64,000 nt of DNA from Thermoflexus sp. (lineage in GTDB: Bacteria; Chloroflexota; Anaerolineae; Aggregatilineales; Aggregatilineaceae). The position numbers were made by a program, and so were the translations under genes. The notes under the pieces were generated by a model. That model saw only the letters and a list, made by a program, of their open reading frames with translations. It made no database searches and had not been told where the DNA came from. The stretch is taken from contig DYGX01000005.1 in NCBI GenBank assembly GCA_020724465.1, positions 186,001 through 250,000 on the forward strand, in the 5' to 3' direction. This document shows positions 35,388 to 45,047 of this stretch, piece by piece (positions within the stretch are counted from its first letter, which is position 1; every line of letters begins with the position of its first letter).

Positions 35388-36791
35388 ATGGCACAAGAGT
35401 ATGATGTCGTTGTCCTGGGTGCGGGGCCAGGCGGCTATATCGCCGCGATCCGCGCCGCTCAGTTGGGCTTGAAGACGGCCATCATCGAGAAGCAGTGGTG
35501 GGGCGGTGTTTGCCTGAATGTCGGATGCATCCCGTCCAAAGCCTTGCTGCGCAACGCAGAACTGGCGCATATCTTCCAGCACCGCCTGAAGGAGTTCGGC
35601 TTCCACGCCGAGGGCGGCGTGTCGGTGGACTACAGCGTGGCCTACAAGCGCAGCCGCGAGGTCTCGAACCGCCTGACGAAGGGCGTCGGCTTCTTGATGA
35701 AGAAGAACAAGATCGACACCTACCAAGGCTGGGGCACGATCCAGGACAAGGCCACGGTGTCGGTTGAGCTGGAAGACGGCAAATCCGAAACGCTGAAGAC
35801 CAAGAACCTGATCATCGCCACCGGGGCCGAGACGCGCCTGCTGCCGGGCACACAGCTTTCCGACAACGTGATCACCTACCTGGAAGCGATCATGTCCGAC
35901 ACGCTGCCCAAGAGCATCATCATCGCCGGCGCCGGGCCGATCGGGATGGAATTCGCCTATGTGATGCATGCCTACGGCGTCGATGTGACGGTCGTGGAAT
36001 TCCTGGGGCATCTGCTGCCGCTGGAAGACGAAGAGATCTCGACGGAAATCGAGCGCCAGTACAAGAAGCTGGGGATCAAGTTCATGACGGGCACGCGCGT
36101 CGAGGGGATCGAAGACACCGGCAAGGGCGTCAAGGTCACTGTGAGCAAGGACGGCGAGTCGCAGGTGCTTGAGGCGGAGAAGGCGATGCAGGCCATCGGC
36201 TTCAAGCCGCGCCTTGAGGGCTATGGCCTGGAGAACATCGAGGGCCTGGCGATCAACGATCGCGGCGCGATCGAAATTGACGAGCACATGGCGACGAATG
36301 TCCCCGGCGTGTGGGCCATCGGCGACGTGACCGGCAAGCTGATGCTGGCGCATGTCGGCAGCGCGCAGGGGGTCATCGCGGCGGAGTCAATCGCCGGGGT
36401 CGAGACGACCACCCTCGATTACACCATGCTGCCGCGCTGCACCTACTGCCAGCCACAGGTCGCCAGTTTCGGGTATACTGAAAAGCAGGCGCGCGAGCTT
36501 GGCTACGATATCGAAGTGGCCAAGTTCCCCTTCCAGGCGAACGGCAAGGCACTTGGCCTGGGCGAGCCGGTCGGTTTCGTCAAGCTGATCAGCGACAAGC
36601 AGTACGGCGAGCTGCTGGGCGGCCATCTGATCGGCCCGGACGTCACCGAGCTGCTGCCCGAGCTGACGCTGGCTCAGAAGTGGGAGCTGACCGCCTACGA
36701 GCTGGCGAACAACGTCCACGCCCATCCGACGCTGTCCGAAGCCCTGATGGAAGCCGCCCATGGCCTTGAGGGTCATATGCTGAATCTGTAA
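35388..36791 (+). CDS. lpdA: Dihydrolipoyl dehydrogenase
   Basis: The flavoprotein (467 residues, usual length) reoxidises dihydrolipoamide of 2-oxoacid dehydrogenases or the glycine cleavage system with NAD+. [13 protein letters not shown] binds FAD, Cys42-LNVG-Cys47-IPSK is the redox disulfide, [17 protein letters not shown] binds [13 protein letters not shown] binds FAD again, and the C-terminal [10 protein letters not shown] holds the catalytic His-Glu pair. No E1/E2 genes lie nearby. AAGGAG precedes ATG 35388. Confidence 0.95.
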   Translation: MAQEYDVVVLGAGPGGYIAAIRAAQLGLKTAIIEKQWWGGVCLNVGCIPSKALLRNAELAHIFQHRLKEFGFHAEGGVSVDYSVAYKRSREVSNRLTKGVGFLMKKNKIDTYQGWGTIQDKATVSVELEDGKSETLKTKNLIIATGAETRLLPGTQLSDNVITYLEAIMSDTLPKSIIIAGAGPIGMEFAYVMHAYGVDVTVVEFLGHLLPLEDEEISTEIERQYKKLGIKFMTGTRVEGIEDTGKGVKVTVSKDGESQVLEAEKAMQAIGFKPRLEGYGLENIEGLAINDRGAIEIDEHMATNVPGVWAIGDVTGKLMLAHVGSAQGVIAAESIAGVETTTLDYTMLPRCTYCQPQVASFGYTEKQARELGYDIEVAKFPFQANGKALGLGEPVGFVKLISDKQYGELLGGHLIGPDVTELLPELTLAQKWELTAYELANNVHAHPTLSEALMEAAHGLEGHMLNL

Positions 36792-36828
36792 ACTGTGATC
36801 GGGGCAGAAAGCCGGCCAGGTTATGTGA

Positions 36829-38601
36829 ATGGATAAGACGCGCAGTATTCTCGATGCGCCTGATGGGGCGACATTTGGCGAGCCAGATGCGCGCCGGCTA
36901 ACCGGTCCGGAAACGCCCTATGTCAGCCAGCAGGAACTGCGTGTCGCGCTGGATGAAACCCTGCGCGACACGCTCCGTCCCCTGACGCTGGGGCTGAGCG
37001 GCAGTTATTTCATCCTCGCGCTCGGCACGCTGATCTTCGGTGTCGGCGCCGAGCACCCCGTGGTCCCCATCACTACCTTCGTCACCAGCGCGATCATGCT
37101 GGGCGCTCATTTGGCGCTGCGCCGGTGGACGCTGCCCACGCGCTGGATTTATCCCTTCGGGTTGGGGCTGGTGATCCTGTTCCTGGCCGTCAATTCGCTG
37201 CTCCATCTGGAGCTGCGCGCCGGCCAGGTGACCAACTACGCCCTGCTGATCGCCGCGGCGGGATTCTTTGTCCTGTCGCTGCGCTGGCTGCTGGTCATCC
37301 TGGCGCTGTCCGCGGCGACCTGGCTGGTCGTCGTGTGGCAGCTCTACCCGGACACCAACCCCATGCAGGTGGCGCTCTCGCTGCTCGGATCGCTTTCGGT
37401 CGCGCTGATCATCCACTGGACGCGCGTGGATACGCTGCGCCGTTTGCAGCGGCTGCGGCTGATCAACATGCGCGGCAAAGCGGAACTCGAGCGCAGCGTC
37501 GCGGAGCTGCTGCAAAGCGAAGAACGCTTCCGGCAGCTTGCCGCGGCAACCTCGGAAGGCATCGCGATCCACCACGACGGCGTCATTGTGGACGCGAACC
37601 CCGCGCTGGCGGAGATGTTCGGCTATTCCCTTGACGAGCTGATCGGCCGCCCGGCGCTCGGCCTGGCAGCGCCCGAATCGCGCGACGCGATGATCCGGCG
37701 GCTGCATAACCTGGAGCCGGCGATGGAAGTCGTGATCGGGCTGCGTAAGGACGGCAGCCAGTTTCCGTTGGAACTGCGCAGCGCCCGTGCGCCAAGCCAG
37801 GGTCATATGGCGCGCGTGGTGTCCATGCGCGATATCACCGAGCAGCAGGCGGCGGCTGCCGAACGCGAAAAGCTGATCCAGGAACTGGACGCTTTTGCGC
37901 ACACCGTCGCGCACGATCTGAAAAGTCCGCTGAGCCTGGCGCTGGGCTTTGCCGAGATGCTGCACGACGAGTACCAGTCGTTCAGCGAAGAGGAGCGCCA
38001 GCACTACCTGGGGCTGATCGTGCAGGGCGTGCAGAAGATGAACACTATCATCAACGAGCTGCTGCTGCTGTCGCAGATGCGCAGCAGCCAGATCGCGGTC
38101 CGGCCGCTGGATATGGCCGCGATCGTGCGCGAAGCCCAGGCGCGGCTGGCCTACCTGATCGAGGAGCAGCAGGCGACGGTGGTGCTACCGGCCTCGTGGC
38201 CGGTGGCGCTTGGGTACGCGCCCTGGATCGAAGAGGTCTGGGTCAACTATCTGAGCAATGCGCTGCGCTACGGCGGCACGCCCCCGCACGTCGAGCTTGG
38301 CGCGACGGTGCTGGACGATGGCCGCGTGCGCTTCTGGGTCCGCGACAACGGCCCCGGCCTCAGCCAGGAACAGCAGGCCAAGCTCTTCACGCCGTTTACC
38401 CAGGTCGGCGAGGTCAACACCAAGGGGCACGGCCTGGGTCTTTCGATTGTGCTGCGCATCATCGAGCGGCTCGGCGGCGAGGTGGGCGTCGAAAGCGCCC
38501 CCGGCCAGGGCAGCGTCTTCAGCTTCACGCTGCCCGCCGCCCCTCAGGCGTCCGAACCGGTTGTGTCTGACGCCGCGCCCGCGCGCCAGCACACCCCCTG
38601 A
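36829..38601 (+). CDS. Membrane PAS sensor histidine kinase, orphan
   Basis: The protein has 590 residues. About five to six N-terminal transmembrane helices (about 50-190) are followed by a PAS domain (about 230-340, DGVIVDANPALAEMFGYS). The kinase core has His362 in AHTVAHDLKSPLS, the N-box NYLSNALRYG, DNGPGLS and the GHGLGLSIVLRII G2 box. All catalytic boxes are intact. No response regulator is adjacent. The integral-membrane N-terminus without a clear sensor domain leaves the signal unknown. Confidence 0.9.
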   Translation: MDKTRSILDAPDGATFGEPDARRLTGPETPYVSQQELRVALDETLRDTLRPLTLGLSGSYFILALGTLIFGVGAEHPVVPITTFVTSAIMLGAHLALRRWTLPTRWIYPFGLGLVILFLAVNSLLHLELRAGQVTNYALLIAAAGFFVLSLRWLLVILALSAATWLVVVWQLYPDTNPMQVALSLLGSLSVALIIHWTRVDTLRRLQRLRLINMRGKAELERSVAELLQSEERFRQLAAATSEGIAIHHDGVIVDANPALAEMFGYSLDELIGRPALGLAAPESRDAMIRRLHNLEPAMEVVIGLRKDGSQFPLELRSARAPSQGHMARVVSMRDITEQQAAAAEREKLIQELDAFAHTVAHDLKSPLSLALGFAEMLHDEYQSFSEEERQHYLGLIVQGVQKMNTIINELLLLSQMRSSQIAVRPLDMAAIVREAQARLAYLIEEQQATVVLPASWPVALGYAPWIEEVWVNYLSNALRYGGTPPHVELGATVLDDGRVRFWVRDNGPGLSQEQQAKLFTPFTQVGEVNTKGHGLGLSIVLRIIERLGGEVGVESAPGQGSVFSFTLPAAPQASEPVVSDAAPARQHTP

Positions 38602-38689
38602 GCCGGTCTCACGGCCCTGCCACATGCTGTCACTCGCGCTATAATTCCCCAGGCTGACGGCCGTGGCGCACAAGGGGGTCGCCCGGACG

Positions 38690-39739
38690 ATGTATAAGAT
38701 CGCGGTGTTTGGGTTCTACGAGCCGGATCAGGCACGTGTCGTGCCAGACTGTGAAGAAACGTATCTGTCCCCGGTCGATACTGAATCGTTCATGCGGCTG
38801 GTCTGGGAGATGGAGCCAGCCGAATCGCGTATTGGACGGGGAAGCGCCGCCCCGTGTTTCGTCAAGCTGACAGGTGTGGCTTCGCAGCCCGTCTATGTCC
38901 AGTCGCTCAGCGACCGGATGGCGCCGGGCGCGGCGCTGCTGCGTTGCGACGGTTACGTCGTGATCATCGACGCGGTCAAGATCCTCGCCCCGCGTGCGAT
39001 CGGCACTGCGCTACGCCGGATCGCTGCGCAGCACCCAGACGCGCACGTGTTCATTGCTGCCGGGCGCCAAAACGAGCCGGACGCGCTGTCTTCGGTCGAG
39101 ATTCGTCAGATCCTCGGCCTGCATCCCGATCTACCGGTCTATCCCTATGTGCCTACCGAGCCGAAAACCGTGCAGCGCCTGATCCGGCGGCTGGCACGCT
39201 ATATCGACGACCCGCAACGGTGCGCGCCGCCGATTTTCGCCGGGGAAGTTCTGGCGGCTGCTCCCAGGCCGGAGCGCGTCCCCGGGCCACACCCCGCCCC
39301 GGAAGACACGCCCGCCCCGGCGCTGCCGCAGGTGCACGGCATCACTCAGGTGGGGATCGCGGTGGCGGACCTGGCGCGGTCGCTCGACTTCTATCGCGGT
39401 CTGCTGGGGTTTCGCGTGCTGGGCGAGTTCGACTGGCCGCCAACGGGGCTGACCGTCACGCATCTGGCGGCCGGCCGGACGCTGCTGGAACTGGTTAGCG
39501 GCGGCGCAGTGACAGGGGAGCCGGATCCGCCGGGCGACCCGATCCGGCCCGGCGCGCGGCATATCACGCTGCATGTGACCGGCCTGGATGCGATCGTTGA
39601 GCAGTTGGTCTGCGCGGATGTGCCGCTGATCTACGAGCCGGACCGCCTGATGGATGGGGTTCGGCTGGCCGTCGTCGCTGACCCCGACGGGACGCCGGTG
39701 GTGCTGGTCGAAGGCGAGATCGTCTATACCCGGCGCTGA
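38690..39739 (+). CDS. Degenerate GTPase-like domain fused to a VOC/glyoxalase domain
   Basis: The protein has 349 residues. Residues 1-185 follow the order of small Ras-like/MglA-like GTPases (KIAVFGFYEPD strand, GYVVIIDAVKI, then FIAAGRQNEPDALS at the NKxD position). However, the first loop lacks the Walker A GxxxxGKS lysine, so GTP binding is doubtful. After a Pro-rich linker, residues about 220-349 form a VOC domain (ITQVGIAVADLARSLDFYRG, ending TPVVLVEGE). The combination is unusual. A TATAAT lies at 38640-38645, 45 nt before the start. Confidence 0.65.
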   Translation: MYKIAVFGFYEPDQARVVPDCEETYLSPVDTESFMRLVWEMEPAESRIGRGSAAPCFVKLTGVASQPVYVQSLSDRMAPGAALLRCDGYVVIIDAVKILAPRAIGTALRRIAAQHPDAHVFIAAGRQNEPDALSSVEIRQILGLHPDLPVYPYVPTEPKTVQRLIRRLARYIDDPQRCAPPIFAGEVLAAAPRPERVPGPHPAPEDTPAPALPQVHGITQVGIAVADLARSLDFYRGLLGFRVLGEFDWPPTGLTVTHLAAGRTLLELVSGGAVTGEPDPPGDPIRPGARHITLHVTGLDAIVEQLVCADVPLIYEPDRLMDGVRLAVVADPDGTPVVLVEGEIVYTRR

Positions 39740-39763
39740 GCGCCGCGCATTGTGAGAGGGAGC

Positions 39764-40600
39764 ATGATGCCACTGCACCGCTTTTCCCCTAACGGGGCAA
39801 TCCCGGCGGATTATCACCTGCACACGGTCGATAGCTGCGATTCGGACGCGAGCATGACAAGCATGTGCGCGCGCGCAGTCGAGCTGGGGCTGGCCGAGAT
39901 CGCCTTCACCGAACATTACGATCTGAACCCGCAAGACCAATGTCCAGGGTTCTACCAGCCGGCGCGGTTCTTCGAGCGGCTGGAAGCGGCGCGGACGGCG
40001 TTTGGCCCGCAGGGTTTGACCATCCGCGCCGGGGTCGAGCTGGGCGAACCGCATCTGTACCGCTCCGCCCACCAGGCGACACTGGATGCCTGGCCGTACG
40101 ATTTCGTGCTGGGCAGCCTGCACTGGTGCGGCCCCTGCAACGTCTTCGACCCGAACTACTACGCGGCGCGCAGCCCGGCCGAAGCGTTCGCGCCCTATTT
40201 TGCGGAGCTGGCCGGGATGATCCGGGGCGGCGGGTTCGAGATTCTGGCGCATGTCGACGTGATCAAGCGCACCGGGTTCGACGTGTACGGGCGCTTCGAC
40301 ACGCGCGAGTGGGAAGACCTGTACCGTCCGGTCTGGCAGGCGTGCATCGAAACCGGGATCGCGGTTGAGATCAACACGGGCGGCTACCGGCGGCGCGTTT
40401 CCGAGCCGCATCCCGCGCTCGAGGCGCTGCGCTGGTATCGCGAGATGGGTGGCGAGCTGCTGACACTGGGCAGCGACGCGCACCGCCCCGAGCACATCGC
40501 CCACCGGTTCGGGGATGCGCTGGCGCTGGCGCGTGCCGCCGGGTTCGAACGGGTATGTACCTTCGAAAGACGCCGCGTCGCCGGTTGGGTGATGCTCTAG
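39764..40600 (+). CDS. PHP-domain phosphoesterase, histidinol-phosphatase (HisK/HisJ) type
   Basis: The 278-residue PHP metalloenzyme has ADYHLHTVDSCDSDASM (first metal motif HxH), EIAFTEHYDL, GVELGEPH, DFVLGSLHW, EILAHVDVIKR and LTLGSDAHRP as the successive metal-binding motifs, all intact. The family hydrolyses histidinol phosphate, the penultimate step of histidine synthesis; other phosphoesters remain possible since no his genes are adjacent. GAGAGGGAG precedes the start. Confidence 0.85.
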   Translation: MMPLHRFSPNGAIPADYHLHTVDSCDSDASMTSMCARAVELGLAEIAFTEHYDLNPQDQCPGFYQPARFFERLEAARTAFGPQGLTIRAGVELGEPHLYRSAHQATLDAWPYDFVLGSLHWCGPCNVFDPNYYAARSPAEAFAPYFAELAGMIRGGGFEILAHVDVIKRTGFDVYGRFDTREWEDLYRPVWQACIETGIAVEINTGGYRRRVSEPHPALEALRWYREMGGELLTLGSDAHRPEHIAHRFGDALALARAAGFERVCTFERRRVAGWVML

Positions 40601-40670
40601 GTGCTGCAGTCGCGCGGGAGAGCAAACCGGTCCATAATGACAGCCATTCTGCAGCGCAGGGAGGAGACCC

Positions 40671-41183
40671 GTGCAAGACTCAACCAGCGACCAAGAACAG
40701 AGCGTGCAGGTTTGCGCCCACTGCGGAAATGAGAATCGGGCAGGGACCACCTTCTGCGAGCGGTGCGGGGTTGCGCTGGTGCCGGTTCCGCTGGCAACCC
40801 GCCAGCTCGCCGTGGACGAGGCGGCGCGGCTGTCGAGCAGCACCCTCGGCCCGGACGGTTTGATTATCATTCAGGTTGGCTCTCAAACTGTCCCGATCAT
40901 GGTCCGGGTCAAGAAAGAGGTCATTCTGGGGCGCGTGACCGATTTCTCGGAAGGGGTGACGTACATTAACCTGACGCCATACGGCGCCGAAGAAGGCGGC
41001 GTCTCGCGGCGTCACGCCCGCCTGATGCGCGACAACAACGCGCTGTATCTGATGGACCTCAACAGCACCAACGGCACGCGTCTGAACGGCGAGGCGCTGC
41101 CGGCTTCCGTCGAGCGGCGCGTGCAGGACGGTGATGAGATTATGTTGGGCCGCCTGAAAGTGTATGTCTACTTCAGCCCCTGA
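40671..41183 (+). CDS. Zinc-ribbon plus FHA domain protein
   Basis: The protein has 170 residues from a GTG start with GGAGGAG upstream. An N-terminal zinc ribbon (VCAHCGNENRAGTTFCERCG) precedes a FHA domain (about 70-168) with VILGR, the conserved GVSRRHARL and NSTNGTRLNG. FHA domains bind phosphothreonine, so this is a candidate partner or substrate of a Ser/Thr kinase such as the one at 24.9 kb. It is very close to the lipoprotein gene that follows. Confidence 0.9.
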   Translation: MQDSTSDQEQSVQVCAHCGNENRAGTTFCERCGVALVPVPLATRQLAVDEAARLSSSTLGPDGLIIIQVGSQTVPIMVRVKKEVILGRVTDFSEGVTYINLTPYGAEEGGVSRRHARLMRDNNALYLMDLNSTNGTRLNGEALPASVERRVQDGDEIMLGRLKVYVYFSP

Positions 41184-41196
41184 GCGACGCGCGCGT

Positions 41197-42447
41197 ATGC
41201 CTGTTCGACGTCCTCGTTTTCAGGGTGTGTTGCTTGGCGCGGCGCTGGTGCTCGGCCTGTTGCTGAGCGCCTGCGGCACGGCCGGGGGCAGCCGCGCGCC
41301 GGTCTATCAGATGGCGACGCCGATCCCGCCAGACGCCGGGTTTGTCAGCTACCGGCACGCGTCGGGTGTTTTCACCGTGCGCACCCCGCCGGACTGGATC
41401 GCCAGCGAGCTGCCCGATCGCGACGGCGTGCGCGTCCAGTTCACCGCCGTCGAAGCGGGGCAGGCCGTCGCGCGGCTGAGCGTCTACATTGTCAACACCG
41501 GCCAGCCGATGACGCCGGAAGCCTTCGCCCAGGCAGCCGGCGCCTACCAGCCGCCCGAAGATCTGGCCGCTTTTACCTGGCAGGAGATCGACCGGACCGA
41601 TCAGCGCGACGGCAGCCGGCGCCTGACCGGCGTGCGCACCTATCCCACGCTTGGCGCGCGGGTCCTGAACATCTTCTTGCAGGGCGACGGCACGTTTTTC
41701 AGCGCCCTGGAAGTGGACCTGACCGGCGCCAGCGAGGCCCAGCTTGCCACGCTGCAGGCGGTGGTCAACACCTTCAGGGTCAACCCGAATGCCGAGCTGG
41801 CGATCGGGACGGTCCAGCAGGCGGCGGCAGGCGTAACCTCGTCCAGCGGCGTGATTGCGTTTACCGGCTACCTTGACTGGACCGACCCGAGCGGGATCTT
41901 CCACCTGACCGGCGAGGCGATCAACACCGCCCACTACCCGCTGGAAGCGATCCGGCTATCCGGCGTGCTGTTCGATAACCAGGGTCGCCGGCTGGCCGAG
42001 CAGTCCGACATCCTCTCGGTGGATGTGCTGGCGCCGGGCCAGGGTGTGCCGTTCGATTTGCGCTTTGAGGGGGGCCGGCCCGCCAGCTTCGTGCGCTACG
42101 AGTTGCAGGCTGCCGCGCGCGCCGCCGATTTTCTGCTGGCCAGCTTCTACGGCCCGGAGAACTTCGTTATCGCCAACGATGAGGCGGTGTTCAGCGCCCA
42201 GCAACATCTGGTGATCCGCGGCCAGCTGGCGAACGTGGGTCCGCAGATCGCCGAGCAGGTCAAAGTCATCGCCGCGATCTGGGACGACGCCGGGCGCGTG
42301 GTGGGCACCGAGACGTTGTTCATCGTCCAGCCGCAGCTTGTCCCGCAGGAAGCGGCTACCTTCGAGATCCCCTTCTACGCGCTGGGTGGCCCGGCCGTCA
42401 GTTATACGCTGACGGTGGTTGGAACGGCTGCCGCCGAATCGCCCTGA
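41197..42447 (+). CDS. Lipoprotein of unknown function
   Basis: The 416-residue protein has a lipoprotein signal peptide and lipobox (LLLSAC, lipidated Cys at about 27). A PsbP/DcrB-like domain follows (about 45-200, GVFTVRTPPDWIAS). A beta-sandwich region of FxLYD-like type (about 225-416, LTGEAINTAHYPLEAIRLSG) completes it. ATG 41197 gives a compact signal peptide; ATG 41164 would overlap the FHA gene by 20 nt and is also possible. Probably anchored on the outer face of the membrane. Confidence 0.75.
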   Translation: MPVRRPRFQGVLLGAALVLGLLLSACGTAGGSRAPVYQMATPIPPDAGFVSYRHASGVFTVRTPPDWIASELPDRDGVRVQFTAVEAGQAVARLSVYIVNTGQPMTPEAFAQAAGAYQPPEDLAAFTWQEIDRTDQRDGSRRLTGVRTYPTLGARVLNIFLQGDGTFFSALEVDLTGASEAQLATLQAVVNTFRVNPNAELAIGTVQQAAAGVTSSSGVIAFTGYLDWTDPSGIFHLTGEAINTAHYPLEAIRLSGVLFDNQGRRLAEQSDILSVDVLAPGQGVPFDLRFEGGRPASFVRYELQAAARAADFLLASFYGPENFVIANDEAVFSAQQHLVIRGQLANVGPQIAEQVKVIAAIWDDAGRVVGTETLFIVQPQLVPQEAATFEIPFYALGGPAVSYTLTVVGTAAAESP

Positions 42448-42474
42448 ACCTGCCTGGCCTGTTGGAGGTCGCCC

Positions 42475-43821
42475 ATGCAGCCTATCACTCGCACCCTGGC
42501 GACGCTGGCTCTGTGTCTTGTTCTGCTTGCCGGGGCGCGGGCCGGAACGGCCCCCGCCCAGGACCCCGGCCCCTACACCCCCGGCCCGACGTTGGGGCGC
42601 GGATTGTTGCGCAGCGTCGCGTGGAGTCCGGACGGCGGCGCGATCGCGGCAGGCGGCGCGCTGGGCATCTGGCTCTACACGCCCGAACTGGACGATCTTG
42701 GCCGGCTGCAAGGGCACACGCGCGCGGTTTACGATCTGGCGTGGAGTCCGGACGGGGCGCGGCTGGCGAGTGCCAGCCACGATCTGACGGTGCGCGTCTG
42801 GGATCGGGCGACGCTGGCCGAGCAGTGGACGCTCGAAGGGCACACCGACCTGGTGATCGCGGTGGCGTGGAGTCCCGATGGGCGCACGCTGGCGAGCGGC
42901 GGGCACGATGGGACGATCCGGCTGTGGGACCCGGCGACCGGCGTGCCCGGCGCGGTTATCGACGCGGAGCAGGGCTGGGTCACCGATCTGGATTTCAGCC
43001 CGGCGGGCGACTGGTTGCTCAGCGCGGGGCAGGATGGGACGGCGCGCCTGTGGGACGCGGACACGCTCGCCCCAGGGATGCGCCTCGATGCCGGAAGCCC
43101 GCTCAGCGCCGCGCGGTTCAGCCCGACCGGCGCGCAGATCCTGACCGCGAGCGCGGATGGCACGCTGCGGGTGTGGGATGTGGCGTCCGGCGAGCTGCAG
43201 TATGCCGGGGTGCTGCATCCCGGCGGTGTGGCCGACGCGGCGTGGAGTCCGGCGGGCGGCGTGCTGGCCGCGACGTGGCGGCTCGGCGGCGGGATGGGCG
43301 CGCTCGATATCTACGCCCCGCAGAGCACGGGCGACGCGGCGAAGCCGCTCGGCCATATGGTCGGCCACCTGGGCGACCGGCTGAGCTGGTCCCCACAGGG
43401 CGATCTGATCGCGGCGCTCGGCTGGGATTCGATGCTGAGCGTGTGGAGCGCCCTGGCCTGCGCGCCGAAGCTGTACCGCTTCGAGCACACCGACTGGATC
43501 ACGGCGGTCGGCTGGAGCGCGGACGGCCAGCAGGTGATCGGCGTCAGCAGTGACGGGCTGGCGCGCCGCTGGGATGCGGCGAGCGGGGCGCTGCTTGGCA
43601 CGTCGGTGTACGAGCCGGTTGAGCCGGCGGCGGATGCGCTCCGCCCGGATGGGGCGCGGCGCGCGGTTGCAGGTGCGGACGGCGTCGCGATCCACGACAC
43701 GGCCAGCGGGGTGCTGATCGCGCAGTTGCCGGGCGCGGCCAACGCCATCGCGTGGAGTCCGGATGGGATGCGGCTGGCGGTCGCCCTGCGCAACGGGACG
43801 ATCCGCATCTGGGAGGAGTGA
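42475..43821 (+). CDS. Secreted WD40 repeat protein
   Basis: The 448-residue protein starts with a signal peptide (MQPITRTLATLALCLVLLAG) and has about eight to nine WD40 repeats marked by VAWSPDG, LASGGHDGTIRLWD and similar segments. The repeats are encoded by near-identical DNA around each AWSPDG turn (GCGTGGAGTCC), suggesting internal amplification. It overlaps the next gene by 1 nt (TGATG). Likely an exported scaffold. Confidence 0.88.
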   Translation: MQPITRTLATLALCLVLLAGARAGTAPAQDPGPYTPGPTLGRGLLRSVAWSPDGGAIAAGGALGIWLYTPELDDLGRLQGHTRAVYDLAWSPDGARLASASHDLTVRVWDRATLAEQWTLEGHTDLVIAVAWSPDGRTLASGGHDGTIRLWDPATGVPGAVIDAEQGWVTDLDFSPAGDWLLSAGQDGTARLWDADTLAPGMRLDAGSPLSAARFSPTGAQILTASADGTLRVWDVASGELQYAGVLHPGGVADAAWSPAGGVLAATWRLGGGMGALDIYAPQSTGDAAKPLGHMVGHLGDRLSWSPQGDLIAALGWDSMLSVWSALACAPKLYRFEHTDWITAVGWSADGQQVIGVSSDGLARRWDAASGALLGTSVYEPVEPAADALRPDGARRAVAGADGVAIHDTASGVLIAQLPGAANAIAWSPDGMRLAVALRNGTIRIWEE

Positions 43822-44828
43822 TGAGCCTGCGAGGGCGTGTGAGCTGGTTCGAGGCGGTCGCGCTGGTGGCGCTTGGCGCGGCGGGGGCGCTCGTGGTGGC
43901 GGGGCAAGCCAGCGCCGTGGCCCTGATCGCGCTGCTGGTGCTGATCTACTTCGTGTGGATGGCGCGGGGCATGATCGTGCAGGCGCGGCGCTACCGGCCG
44001 GTCGAGCCGCCCGGCACATGGGCGATCACGCTGTGGGCGAATCTGGCGCTGACGGCGCTGGGGCTGGGCGCGTTCGGCTGGTATCTGGCGGGCGGGGGTG
44101 TGCGGGCGTGGGTCCCGTTTCTGATCTTCATCGCCGGGGTGATCGCGTTGCGCTGGTGGCGGCGCGGCGTGGTCGCCCGGTTGTATAGCTGGCGGACGCC
44201 CGCGCTGGTGTTGCTCCAGCAGGGCGAGTATCGCAAGCTGGTGCGCGAGCTGGAAGCCGAGGCGACCGCCGGGCGCGGTCACCCGGACAAGCTGGCGATG
44301 GTTGCCCTGGCGTATATCGAGCTGAACAAATGGGATCGGGCCGGCGCGCTGCTGGAACAGGCGCGCGCCCTGGCGCCCGATTACGCTTCGGTCAACGGGG
44401 CGCTCGGCTCATTGCGACGCCACCAGGCGCGCTACGCCGAGGCCGCCGATGCGCTGGAGCGCGCGCTGCGCTTTGAGGACAGCGCCAACACACGCTATTA
44501 CCTGGGGCTGTGCCGCTTCCTGGCCGGGGACTACGCCGCCGCCCGCCCCGCGCTGCAAGCTGCTCTGGCCGACCCCACGCTGCTGCGCACCGGCCAGGTG
44601 TACGGCGCGTTTGCGCTGGGGCAGATCGCGGAGAGCGAGGGGGACGCCGCTGCCGCGCGGGCCTGGTACGAGCGCATGGCCGAGGCGGCGCCGAAGGCGC
44701 TCCCCGTGCTGGAAGAAGAAGCGCGCCGCCACAAACAGACGCCCTACGGCGACACGCTCAAAGAGCACGTGCGCGCCATGCAGCGCATCATCGCGCGCCG
44801 CCCGCTTGAAGAAGCAAAAGGCAGCTAG
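43821..44828 (+). CDS. Membrane protein with C-terminal TPR repeats
   Basis: The 335-residue protein has two transmembrane pairs (about 10-50 and 65-110). A cytoplasmic-type TPR array follows (about 125-310: AMVALAYIELNKWDRAGALL, ANTRYYLGLCRFLAGDYAAA). Likely a scaffold working with the preceding lipoprotein and propeller. Its stop codon TAG falls inside repeat array C. Confidence 0.8.
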   Translation: MSLRGRVSWFEAVALVALGAAGALVVAGQASAVALIALLVLIYFVWMARGMIVQARRYRPVEPPGTWAITLWANLALTALGLGAFGWYLAGGGVRAWVPFLIFIAGVIALRWWRRGVVARLYSWRTPALVLLQQGEYRKLVRELEAEATAGRGHPDKLAMVALAYIELNKWDRAGALLEQARALAPDYASVNGALGSLRRHQARYAEAADALERALRFEDSANTRYYLGLCRFLAGDYAAARPALQAALADPTLLRTGQVYGAFALGQIAESEGDAAAARAWYERMAEAAPKALPVLEEEARRHKQTPYGDTLKEHVRAMQRIIARRPLEEAKGS

Positions 44829-45030
44829 AATCAGCAAAGAGCAGCAAGGAACAGCAAGGAACAGCAAAGAACAGCGAGGAACAGCAAGGAACAGCAAAGA
44901 GCAGCCTGTTTCTCGCTGTTTCCAGCCGCTTATAGCCGCTTATAGCTGCTTATAGCTGCTTTTGGCTGTTTTTGGCTGCTTTTAGCTGTCTCTGGCTGTT
45001 TTTAGCTGCATCTCGCTGCTTTTGGCTACA
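44821..45030. repeat. Array C of 10-nt repeats with inverted arms
   Basis: This is the clearest copy. Nine consecutive 10-nt units of RCAGCAARGA type (44821-44910) are followed without spacer by twelve units of TTTNGCTGYT type (44911-45030), the complement of the left arm. Period is exactly 10 nt throughout. The arms can pair into a hairpin of up to about 90 bp with mismatches. The upstream gene's stop lies in the first unit, and the downstream gene's ribosome-binding site begins right after the last one. Confidence 0.9.
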
Positions 45031-45047
45031 ACAAGGAGCAAACATAG

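Noticed and set aside
36829-38601. Two-component operon
   Set aside because: No response regulator is encoded on either side; the histidine kinase is an orphan here.
44821-45030. CRISPR array
   Set aside because: Units are 10 nt with no separate spacers and the array reverses orientation in the middle; no cas genes are present.
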